Of a stretch of DNA of 64,000 bases, positions 42,372-50,160 are shown piece by piece. Made by a program: the position numbers and the translations under genes. Position 1 is the first letter of the stretch; every line of letters starts with the position of its first letter. The DNA comes from Pseudomonas sp. ML96 (GTDB lineage: Bacteria > Pseudomonadota > Gammaproteobacteria > Pseudomonadales > Pseudomonadaceae). The DNA is taken from NCBI RefSeq assembly GCF_000761545.1, contig NZ_JPMY01000012.1, positions 62,001 to 126,000 on the forward strand, read 5' to 3'. The notes under the pieces were generated by a model that made no database searches, was not told where the DNA came from, and was given only the letters and a program-made list of their open reading frames with translations.

Positions 42372-43616
42372 ATGCTCAGCTGGGACGAATTCGATAAAGA
42401 AGAAGGCGCCGAAGCCGCCGCCAAACCCGCCGCTGCCGTAGTCGGCGCCGCCGTTGATCAACTGGACGACGATGCCGCCGGCTCCGTCGAAGAGGCTCGC
42501 GCCGTATCGGCCGACGACTCCGACGCCGTCGCCCGCGCCAAGAAGGCCCTGGACGATCTGGACATTCAGGAAGGCCTGGACGATCTGGAAGGCTCGGCCG
42601 CCCGCGTACACGTCGGCGACAAGCAGATGATCAACGCCCGCGCCGACCTCAACCAGCTCGTACCCTTCAAGTACGACTGGGCCTGGCAGAAGTATCTGGA
42701 TGGTTGCGCCAACCACTGGATGCCGCAGGAAGTGAACATGAACGCCGACATCGCTCTGTGGAAGAGCAAGGACGGCCTCAGCGAAGACGAGCGCCGCATC
42801 GTCAAGCGCAACCTCGGCTTCTTCTCCACCGCCGACAGCCTGGTTGCCAACAACCTGGTGCTGGCCGTGTACCGCCTGATCACCAACCCCGAGTGCCGCC
42901 AGTACATCCTGCGCCAGGCCTTCGAGGAAGCGATCCACACCCACGCCTACCAGTACTGCATCGAGTCGCTGGGCATGGATGAAGGCGAGATCTTCAACAT
43001 GTACCACGAGATTCCTTCGGTCGCGAAGAAAGCCTCCTGGGGCCTGAAATACACCCGCTCGATCTCCGACCCCGAGTTCAAGACCGGCACCCCGGAGACC
43101 GACCGCCAGTTCCTGCGCAACCTGATCGCCTACTACTGCGTTCTGGAAGGCATCTTCTTCTACTGCGGCTTCACCCAGATTCTCTCCATGGGTCGCCGCA
43201 ACAAGATGACCGGCACCGCCGAGCAGTTCCAGTACATCCTGCGCGACGAGTCCATGCACCTGAACTTCGGTATCGACGTGATCAACCAGATCAAGATCGA
43301 GAACCCGCATCTGTGGGACGCCCAGATGAAGGACGAAGCGACCCAGATGATCCTGCAGGGCACCCAGCTGGAGATCGAATACGCGCGTGACACCATGCCG
43401 CGCGGCGTACTGGGCATGAACGCGGCCATGATGGAGGACTACCTCAAGTTCATCGCCAACCGTCGTCTGACCCAGATCGGCCTGAAAGAGGAATACCCAG
43501 GTACCAACAACCCGTTCCCGTGGATGAGCGAGATCATGGACCTGAAGAAGGAGAAGAACTTCTTCGAGACTCGTGTGATCGAGTATCAGACTGGTGGTGC
43601 GTTGAGCTGGGATTGA
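42372..43616 (+). CDS. nrdB: Ribonucleoside-diphosphate reductase, class Ia, beta subunit
   Basis: A 414-residue radical-bearing subunit. The start at 42372 ([12 protein letters not shown]) follows AGGAGA. After an acidic, Ala-rich N-terminal extension of about 70 residues come the di-iron ligands, in [51 protein letters not shown] and [15 protein letters not shown]; the radical Tyr is expected in the HTHAYQY block. The C-terminal peptide that docks on NrdA is [13 protein letters not shown]. It forms an operon or coupled unit with nrdA. Confidence 0.97.
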   Translation: MLSWDEFDKEEGAEAAAKPAAAVVGAAVDQLDDDAAGSVEEARAVSADDSDAVARAKKALDDLDIQEGLDDLEGSAARVHVGDKQMINARADLNQLVPFKYDWAWQKYLDGCANHWMPQEVNMNADIALWKSKDGLSEDERRIVKRNLGFFSTADSLVANNLVLAVYRLITNPECRQYILRQAFEEAIHTHAYQYCIESLGMDEGEIFNMYHEIPSVAKKASWGLKYTRSISDPEFKTGTPETDRQFLRNLIAYYCVLEGIFFYCGFTQILSMGRRNKMTGTAEQFQYILRDESMHLNFGIDVINQIKIENPHLWDAQMKDEATQMILQGTQLEIEYARDTMPRGVLGMNAAMMEDYLKFIANRRLTQIGLKEEYPGTNNPFPWMSEIMDLKKEKNFFETRVIEYQTGGALSWD

Positions 43617-43694
43617 TTCCTGGGTCTAGACCGTTAGGACAGATTACAAGCGCTTTACCTGAGTATGGATGTTCGGGGTAGCGAGAGAAAGACT

Positions 43695-43723
43695 AAAAGC
43701 CCCGCCTTGCGCGGGGCTTTTTT
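43695..43723 (+). terminator. Intrinsic terminator after nrdB
   Basis: AAAAGCCCCGC and GCGGGGCTTTT form an 11-bp stem around a 5-base loop and run into TTTTTT. It lies about 80 bases after the nrdB stop and just before the next gene's ribosome site. Confidence 0.9.
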
Positions 43724-43736
43724 ATTAGGAAATTCC

Positions 43737-44450
43737 ATGAAGATCCTCTTCGTAAATCTGAGCCTGCTTACATCCTTGTTACTAGCAGCTACCGCCGCAG
43801 CCAGCACAGAACACTTGGCTCCCGTAAACATTACCCCCGAGTATTACGAGAAACTGACTACCACCTTTAGGAGCGGCTATAGCCAGGAGCCCTCCTTACA
43901 AGCCCTGGTACTCCCTAGCTTGAGCAATGAGTTCCTAACTGGGGTAAGAGCCACAAGCGAAGGTCAAGAAGCATTCCTTATTGAACCAAAGTATTCAGTC
44001 CACATGTTTCAAGTAGCCGAAGCAGCGAAAGAGGGCAACGAGATGGCCAGACAATATGTCTTCCCTCCAGACATCCCCGATAGTTACTTGAAGAACCCAA
44101 CTCAAATTCACTCAAAGAATATCTCAGACGACCTATCCCACCGTCTTTGTAAAATCTGGATTCATGAGCTTTACAAGACCAAAGCCACGTCACGAGATAA
44201 GAGAATATTGCTCGACCCGACAACATTCATATTTTCTGCAAACACCGCTGAGAAAGGGCAAACCAAAGGCCAGGCTGTCGATCCTGATAGAGGGTCCAGA
44301 GTGAGAGCCTTTTCAAACCTGGCCTACGCCTTGAGAAGCTATGCGTTGGGCGACATGAGCGAGGATGAATTAGAAAAGCTGACTTCAGCCTTCGAAACCC
44401 AGCATCCAAAGCCCACACCATTGTCGGCTGGAGAATGCGAAAAGCTTTGA
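43737..44450 (+). CDS. Exported hypothetical protein
   Basis: A 237-residue protein with a signal peptide (LFVNLSLLTSLLLAATAAAS). The start at 43737 follows TTAGGAAA. The mature part is helical and polar, with VAEAAKEGNEMARQYVFPPD and DDLSHRLCKIWIHELYKT. Two cysteines remain. Codon use is more AT-rich than that of the neighbouring core genes, and the protein stands alone between the nrd terminator and a repeat-filled gap, suggesting a strain-specific addition. No family is recognised. Confidence 0.65.
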   Translation: MKILFVNLSLLTSLLLAATAAASTEHLAPVNITPEYYEKLTTTFRSGYSQEPSLQALVLPSLSNEFLTGVRATSEGQEAFLIEPKYSVHMFQVAEAAKEGNEMARQYVFPPDIPDSYLKNPTQIHSKNISDDLSHRLCKIWIHELYKTKATSRDKRILLDPTTFIFSANTAEKGQTKGQAVDPDRGSRVRAFSNLAYALRSYALGDMSEDELEKLTSAFETQHPKPTPLSAGECEKL

Positions 44451-44961
44451 CCCCCAGCGTAGGGCGTGTACCTGTCACGCAGACACAGAGATCTTACGTT
44501 CTATTCCAACTATCGCTTTTCGCCCTTACGGCGAGTCACTTTCTCTTGCGTGCGGATCGCCGCCCGGCCCAAGAAAAAGTAACCAAAGAGAAGGGCACCC
44601 CGACATCCGGGGTGCCGTCGCGAAGGGGCCTCCCTGCCCCTTCGCTCCTTGCTCGGCGTCCTGCCTCGCGCCCCCCTGCGCAACACCTCCACTCGGCCTC
44701 CTGACGGGTTCGGACTCCTAGCTGCTTGGTAGCGCTTTCCTCTTTCTTGCGGACTCGCTTTTCGCTTCGCTCCCACTTCCGTCATCCCCGCGCAGGCGGG
44801 GCTCCACGCTCGCCTCTGCTCCCTCCCTCCAGCGCCTAGAAGCGTTCGAACGATCTATACCTCGCCCGATTACTCACGTGCTATACCGGCTCGGCTATCG
44901 CGCGGGGCCGCCATGGCAATGCGGTCCACGATGAGTCCAATAACAACAAGGGAAAGAGCAG
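44451..44961. repeat. Gene-free stretch with clustered inverted repeats
   Basis: This 510-base gap shows no convincing gene but a row of perfect palindromes: GGCACCCCG/CGGGGTGCC (44594-44602 with 44608-44616), GCGAAGGGGC/GCCCCTTCGC (44620-44629 with 44636-44645) and CCCCGC/GCGGGG (44786-44791 with 44796-44801). Further upstream, a GTCACTTTCTCTTG-type arm is mirrored imperfectly by CAAGAAAAAGTAAC. Similar blocks are dispersed in Pseudomonas and Xanthomonas chromosomes. Confidence 0.6.
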
Positions 44962-45849
44962 ATGAACTACTCAGCGATTGATTGGCAGCTCAACGATGGC
45001 CTGCTGAAACTGACCCTCAACCGCCCCGAGCAGATGAACGCATTCACCATCGAAATGGCCAATGAGCTGGAGCACGCCTTCAACCGGGCCAGCCTGGACG
45101 ATGACGTTCGCGTCATTCTGGTAACCGGGGCGGGCCGCGCGTTTTGCGCAGGTATGGATCTATCGAAGGAAGGCAACGTCTTCGGCCTGGACGAATCCCT
45201 TACGCCCAGCCTCGCAGACATGCACGAACGGCTCGATAGCGCAGACATCCATGCCGGCGTACGCGATACCGGTGGCCGCGTGACCCTGGCCATCCACGCT
45301 TGCCGCAAGCCGGTGGTCGCTGCCATCAATGGCGCTGCCGTTGGTATCGGCGCCACCATGACGCTGGCGATGGACTTTCGCCTCGCCTCGGAAAAAGCTC
45401 GCATCGGCTTCGTCTTCGGCCGCCTGGGTATCGTCCCCGAAGCCTGCTCGAGCTGGTTTCTGCCGCGTATCGTCGGCCTGCAGCAAGCGCTGGAATGGGT
45501 TTACACCGCCGACATCTTCGACGCCCAGGAAGCCCTGCGCGGGCGCCTGGTACGCTCGGTTCACTCGCCAGAAAACCTGTTGGAAGAAGCCGAAGCCTTT
45601 GCCCGTCGGCTAGTACAGGATCGCTCACCCGCCGCCACCGCGCTCAGCCGCCAGATGCTCTACCGCAACAGCGCGCAAGCCCATCCGCTGGAAGCGCACC
45701 GCATCGACTCGTTGGCGATGTTCTATACCAGCATCGGTGACGGCAAGGAGGGCGTGGCCGCGTTCCGCGAAAAGCGCCCAGCACAGTTCAGCGTCAAGGC
45801 CTCCAGCCTGCCGCCGTTCTATGACGAGTGGATGGCCCAACAGGAATAG
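44962..45849 (+). CDS. Enoyl-CoA hydratase/isomerase (crotonase) family enzyme
   Basis: A 295-residue crotonase-fold enzyme. The start MNYSAIDWQLNDGLLKLTLN and LNRPEQMNAFTIEMANELEH are typical; the oxyanion hole lies in GAGRAFCAGMDLS and KPVVAAINGAAVGIGATMTL, and substrate contacts follow in FVFGRLGIVPEACSSWFLPR. It probably hydrates or isomerises an acyl-CoA in beta-oxidation-like catabolism; the substrate is not defined. It stands alone, with no acyl-CoA dehydrogenase nearby. Confidence 0.92.
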   Translation: MNYSAIDWQLNDGLLKLTLNRPEQMNAFTIEMANELEHAFNRASLDDDVRVILVTGAGRAFCAGMDLSKEGNVFGLDESLTPSLADMHERLDSADIHAGVRDTGGRVTLAIHACRKPVVAAINGAAVGIGATMTLAMDFRLASEKARIGFVFGRLGIVPEACSSWFLPRIVGLQQALEWVYTADIFDAQEALRGRLVRSVHSPENLLEEAEAFARRLVQDRSPAATALSRQMLYRNSAQAHPLEAHRIDSLAMFYTSIGDGKEGVAAFREKRPAQFSVKASSLPPFYDEWMAQQE

Positions 45850-45904
45850 CCACGCATATCGCTCCCAGGCAGCAGCGTGGGAGCGATCAAAACCGAAAAC
45901 AGAA

Positions 45905-46804
45905 CTAAAGCGTGCAGAGCCCACCCGGCACTGCCATCACCCAATCCCGCACCGCCCGAATAGCCGGATCATCCCGCCGGCTCTCCGGATACACCAGAAA
46001 GAACGGCTTGCCCTCCACCTCCGGCCCGAACGGCTGTACCAGCCGCCCTTCCCTCAGCTCATCCTCGATCAACTGCCGGCTCATCAGCGCCACCCCCTGC
46101 CCGCCGATGGCCGCAGAAACCGCATGGGTCTCGTCGGAGAACACCAGCCCGGCGCTGACATCCAGCCCCGGCACCTTGGCCTGCTTCTGCCACAGCGCCC
46201 AGTCCAGCGGCGACGAGACCACGGCCTGGTTACGGAAATGGATCAGCGTGTGCCTAGGCAGTTCGGTCGCATCCTGCAAACCGAGCCGTGGGCTGCAGGC
46301 CGGGATGAAGGTGTTGTCGAACAGCTTCTCCGCCACCAGCCCCGGCCAGCGGCCGTCGCCGTAGCGGATGGCGATGTCCGCGGTGACGCCGTCCAGCGCC
46401 ACCGGCTCGTGCGAGGCGTGGATGCGCAGGTCGATATCCGGATGGGACTCGCGCAGCAGGCAGACCCAGGACAGCAGCCAGCGCACCGCCACCGCCGGCG
46501 TGGTGCTGAGAGTGATGGCCTGGCGGCAGGGCAGCGCGCTGAGGCGCATGGCCGTAGCGCTGATGCTGTCGAACGCCGATTCCAGCGTCTGCTGCAGCTC
46601 GCGGCCCTGGGCGGTCAGCTCCAGCTGGCGCGGTTTGCGCAGGAACAGTGCCACGCCGAGCGATTCCTCCAAGGCGCGAATCTGGTGGCTGATCGCCGTG
46701 GCGGTCACCGAGAGTTCTTCCGCGGCCTGCTTGGCGCTCTCGTGGCGAGCGGCCGCCTCGAAGGCGCGTAGGGCCGAGAGCGAGGGTAGCCAGCGCTGAC
46801 TCAT
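45905..46804 (-). CDS. LysR-family regulator
   Basis: A 299-residue LysR regulator. The start at 46804 (MSQRWLPSLSALRAFEAAAR) is followed by the winged helix-turn-helix (SAKQAAEELSVTATAISHQI, then RALEESLGVALFLRKPRQLEL). The C-terminal effector domain begins about residue 90 (QAITLSTTPAVAVRWLLSWV). GcvA/AmpR-like members of the family have this opening. It is divergent from the azoreductase gene with 119 bases between, the classical arrangement in which the regulator controls its neighbour. Confidence 0.92.
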   Translation of the reverse strand: MSQRWLPSLSALRAFEAAARHESAKQAAEELSVTATAISHQIRALEESLGVALFLRKPRQLELTAQGRELQQTLESAFDSISATAMRLSALPCRQAITLSTTPAVAVRWLLSWVCLLRESHPDIDLRIHASHEPVALDGVTADIAIRYGDGRWPGLVAEKLFDNTFIPACSPRLGLQDATELPRHTLIHFRNQAVVSSPLDWALWQKQAKVPGLDVSAGLVFSDETHAVSAAIGGQGVALMSRQLIEDELREGRLVQPFGPEVEGKPFFLVYPESRRDDPAIRAVRDWVMAVPGGLCTL

Positions 46805-46923
46805 GGATGAATTCCTCTCAGGCGTGTCGAAAAATAATGATCGTTTGTCGCCAATATTTGGCGGCCATAGCCTGAGTCTGCTGCGAAATACAGATGAGCA
46901 CAACTTCAATCAGGAGACTCGAC

Positions 46924-47625
46924 ATGCCGCACATACTGCACCTGGATGCCAGCGCCCGCCCCGGCCTCGCCGGCAAGGACCTGCACGGCTCGCACAGCCG
47001 CAACCTGAGCCAGCGCTTCGTCAGCCAGTGGCTGACCCGCCGCGCGCAGGACAGCCTCACCTACCGCGACATCGGCCAGAACCCGCCGACCATCATCGAC
47101 CACGACTGGATCGCTGCCGCCTTCACTGCGGACGAACAACGTGAGCCGTGGATGAACGACACGCTGAAGGAGAGCGAGCTGCTGATCGACGAGCTGCTGG
47201 CGGCGGACGTGCTGGTGATCGGCACACCGCTGTACAACTTCAGCATGCCGGCCGCGCTCAAGGCGTGGATCGACCAGATCGTGCGCACCGACCGCACCGT
47301 GGCGTCCGACGCCAGCAACCCGCTCGCCCCCTATATCCCGCTGCTGGCCGACCGGCCTCGGCATGCGGTGATCCTCACCGCCCGTGGCGGCGTCGGCTTC
47401 GACGCGGGCGGGCAGATGGCGCACATGAACCATCTGGAAGCCAGCCTGATCACCGCCCTCGGCTTCATCGGCATCACCCAGGTGCACCAGATCGCCATCG
47501 AGGGCCAGGAAGCCGGCGGCGAACTGCTGGCCGCGTCGGTAGCCCAGGCCATGGACCAGGTCGACGCGCTGGTGGCGCAGCTGCAGCAATCGCTGCAGGA
47601 AGAACGCGTTGCAGAGCCGGCCTGA
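46924..47625 (+). CDS. azoR: FMN-dependent NADH-azoreductase
   Basis: A 233-residue flavodoxin-like quinone/azo reductase. The start MPHILHLDASARP is followed by the FMN-phosphate loop SHSRNLSQRFVSQWL, then PLYNFSMPAALKAWIDQIVR (the PxYNF motif that contacts the flavin) and TARGGVGF. It reduces azo dyes and quinones by two-electron transfer and is expected in the cytoplasm. It is divergent from the LysR gene, which probably controls it. Confidence 0.93.
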   Translation: MPHILHLDASARPGLAGKDLHGSHSRNLSQRFVSQWLTRRAQDSLTYRDIGQNPPTIIDHDWIAAAFTADEQREPWMNDTLKESELLIDELLAADVLVIGTPLYNFSMPAALKAWIDQIVRTDRTVASDASNPLAPYIPLLADRPRHAVILTARGGVGFDAGGQMAHMNHLEASLITALGFIGITQVHQIAIEGQEAGGELLAASVAQAMDQVDALVAQLQQSLQEERVAEPA

Positions 47626-47784
47626 ATGGCCGGCTCAAGGTCAGTGAGCAGCCTTAGCGGCTGCTTCGGCCTCGCCGAAGTGAGCCCGGCGCCAGGGGCA
47701 GGTCAGCGTTTTTGCGCGATAGGTCACCCGAGCTGATCCGCAGATGCCCTACCCTGGCTCTAAGCCACTGCGAAGCAATCGACG

Positions 47785-48099
47785 ATGAGCGACGCCAGCA
47801 ACCTGATCCTCTTCCTCCTCACCCAGCTCGCGCTGCCGTTCGGCCTGGGCTACCTGTATTGCCGGCGCCAGGGTATTCCCACCAATTCCTGGCGCGCCGG
47901 TGGCATCTACCTCATCGCCCTGTCAGCCGCGATGCTGCTCTTTACCGGCCTGGTCGGCCTGCCGACTCATGTGAAGAACGTCGGCTTCGTGAGCAACCGC
48001 CCCATGGGCCTGACCTGCGGTGCCATCGGCATAGCCGCGGGCATGGTGATGGGACTTCTCGCGAAGCGTTTCGAGGGCGCGGCGAGCAAACCGCGCTGA
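47785..48099 (+). CDS. Small membrane protein
   Basis: A 104-residue protein with three hydrophobic segments: residues 6-25 (NLILFLLTQLALPFGLGYLY), 38-58 (GGIYLIALSAAMLLFTGLVG) and 74-92 (GLTCGAIGIAAGMVMGLLA). A basic tail ends it. No family is recognised. It lies 44 bases upstream of another membrane protein gene in the same direction. Confidence 0.65.
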   Translation: MSDASNLILFLLTQLALPFGLGYLYCRRQGIPTNSWRAGGIYLIALSAAMLLFTGLVGLPTHVKNVGFVSNRPMGLTCGAIGIAAGMVMGLLAKRFEGAASKPR

Positions 48100-48142
48100 C
48101 GTCGCTCAGCTCCCGAAACCCTTGGCGCAAGGAACAAGGCAC

Positions 48143-48670
48143 ATGGAAGTCCGCTTACTGCCTCTGCTGGAGTTCGGCAACGTCCACTTCTACCGGATCG
48201 TCACGCTGTTCTTTCTGCTGCTCATAGGCGGCATCACGCTGAAGGGAGTGGCCGACAGCGAATTCGCCCTCCTCTCGTTCCTGCCCCTCGTCATGCTGGC
48301 CATGGCGCTCCGCTTCGGCCTGGAATGGCTCAGGGTCAGCAGATGCCGACCGGCCTTCATCCATGACGACGAGCTGGTACTGTGCGGCGCCGACAGCAAC
48401 CTCAGGGTTGAGCTGACGAAAATCAGCTCGGTCCGCTCCAGCCATAGCCTGTTCATGGTGCGGCGCTATCGCTCCTGGTCGGACCACCTGGCGTTCGTGC
48501 AGCTCACCCTGAATGACGGCACGCGCCTCCACACCCTTGCCGAGAGCGCCACCTTCGAATTCCCACCTGCCAAGAGCACCGTGCGAGCATTGGAGGCGGA
48601 AATTCTCGCGGCCAAGATGCGGGATATTGCCAAGCGGCAGCCCAGCGCCGAGGGCGGCCAACAGCTCTGA
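48143..48670 (+). CDS. Membrane protein with PH-like cytoplasmic part
   Basis: A 175-residue protein starting at 48143 (MEVRLLPLLEFGNVHFYRIV) after AAGGAACAAGG. Two hydrophobic helices at residues 17-33 and 42-58 are followed by a strand-rich domain (LRVSRCRPAFIHDDELVLCG, then LRVELTKISSVRSS) that resembles bacterial PH-like membrane domains. It ends with a polar helix. Function unknown. Confidence 0.6.
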   Translation: MEVRLLPLLEFGNVHFYRIVTLFFLLLIGGITLKGVADSEFALLSFLPLVMLAMALRFGLEWLRVSRCRPAFIHDDELVLCGADSNLRVELTKISSVRSSHSLFMVRRYRSWSDHLAFVQLTLNDGTRLHTLAESATFEFPPAKSTVRALEAEILAAKMRDIAKRQPSAEGGQQL

Positions 48671-48835
48671 CTGCACCATCTGCCTGACGCTCGCTAGCGA
48701 AAGCTTTCCTCCCAGGCCGCGACACTCAAGTCGCCACCCACCATCACAAAACGCAACTTCCCTTAGCGTCCGCAATCGCTAGAATGGCGCCCGCCCAAAC
48801 CAGTGGCATATCGCCTCCATGATCAAGGACGCTCA

Positions 48836-49447
48836 ATGAAAACTCTGCATTACCTGGCAGCAGCCCTGCTCGGCCTGAGTCTTACCGGCTGTGTCTCCTT
48901 CACCCCTGCCGGCCCCATCAGTGAACCCGCCCAGAAAGCCAGCGCTGCCCGCCAACAGGCCGTCATGATCGATGACGTACTGGTCTCGGATAGCAGCCTC
49001 GACGCCGAAGTCCGCAAGAACCTGAGCAGCCAGTTCACCAGCCAACTGAACCAACGCATCGAGCACGGCGAGTATTTCCGGGAAGTAATCAGCTTTCCGG
49101 CCTCGCTCGGCGAGCAGGATGTCCTGCTCAAGCTGGAGCTCAGCTCGCTGAAGGGCAAACGCACACCGCATCCAGGCTATTTCCCGGGAGCTCTCCTCAC
49201 TCTGACCGGTTGGATCTGGTTCAACGGTCCGATCTATGTCGACAAGTACGATCTGAAAGGCGCGTTGGCCTTCGAGGACAAGCAGGGCAAAACGCTCGCC
49301 AGCAGCCAGAAAACACTGCACCTCGACCAGAACACCGGGCTGTGGGATGACGACTATTTCAATCTCGCCCTCGGCTCCACCCAGCTCAACCAGCTAGTAG
49401 AAGAACTACTGCAGGACAGCCTTCAGCAACTGGCCAATAAGCCCTAA
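48836..49447 (+). CDS. Putative lipoprotein
   Basis: A 203-residue lipoprotein starting at 48836. The lipobox is LLGLSLTGCVSF, with acylation expected on Cys19. The mature domain has the pattern of an alpha/beta outer-membrane-associated protein (VMIDDVLVSDSSLDAEVRKN, then FPASLGEQDVLLKLELSSL). The next gene, 9 bases downstream, also encodes a lipoprotein, so the pair is probably an operon. No known family is identified. Confidence 0.72.
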   Translation: MKTLHYLAAALLGLSLTGCVSFTPAGPISEPAQKASAARQQAVMIDDVLVSDSSLDAEVRKNLSSQFTSQLNQRIEHGEYFREVISFPASLGEQDVLLKLELSSLKGKRTPHPGYFPGALLTLTGWIWFNGPIYVDKYDLKGALAFEDKQGKTLASSQKTLHLDQNTGLWDDDYFNLALGSTQLNQLVEELLQDSLQQLANKP

Positions 49448-49456
49448 GGACACACA

Positions 49457-50044
49457 TTGAACCGGATTTTCTCCCTGCTGCTGGTCACCCTGCTGCTCCA
49501 GCTCACAGGCTGCGCCACTTACTCTCACGACGACCTGAGCCCAGTCACGCAATGGCCGCCAGCGGCCGCCAGCGGCGCAAAGCCCAGCCTCTACCTCAAG
49601 GTGGAAGGCCAGTACCTGTTCAACGGCAATGCCACCGGTGCGGGCTTCAATCAGGCAAAACTGGCGGAGCTGGTACTCAAGGAATACCAAGGCAGCGAAC
49701 AGTTCGAGCGCGCCACCCTCGCCCAGCAAACCTCCGATATCTACGCGTCCGTGCAAGTTACCAACCACGAGCGTGGCAGCATGGCCAGTGCCTTCATCAC
49801 CGGCTTCACCCTGTTCATCATTCCAGGCAAATACAGCAATACGCTGACCATGGAGACTGTATTCAAGGATGGCCAGGGCACTGTTCTGGGCCGTGTCGAG
49901 AAACACGAAACCATGACTACCTGGATGCAGCTGCTGCTGATCTTCGCTCTGCCCTTCAACGAGTCGGCAGACAATGTGCTGACACAGCTGACTCAGAGCA
50001 GCCTGGAGGACGCTGTAAAGCAGGGGCTACTCACAGGCAAATAA
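49457..50044 (+). CDS. Putative lipoprotein with TTG start
   Basis: A 195-residue lipoprotein. The start is TTG at 49457, preceded by a TAAGGA ribosome site that overlaps the previous stop; no ATG is suitably placed. The lipobox is LLLQLTGCATY. The mature part contains ASVQVTNHERGSMASAFITG and a hydrophobic stretch LFIIPGKYS, similar in style to the preceding gene's product. The two may be paired envelope proteins. Confidence 0.7.
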   Translation: MNRIFSLLLVTLLLQLTGCATYSHDDLSPVTQWPPAAASGAKPSLYLKVEGQYLFNGNATGAGFNQAKLAELVLKEYQGSEQFERATLAQQTSDIYASVQVTNHERGSMASAFITGFTLFIIPGKYSNTLTMETVFKDGQGTVLGRVEKHETMTTWMQLLLIFALPFNESADNVLTQLTQSSLEDAVKQGLLTGK

Positions 50045-50160
50045 GCCTGAGCAACTCAGCTGACTGTTAGAAGGCCGCGCGCTCGCGGCTACCTAGGTGG
50101 GACCTACGCGGTTTCACCCAGGCCTGAGGCGCTCACGGCGACTGACGCCACCCGCCCTGC

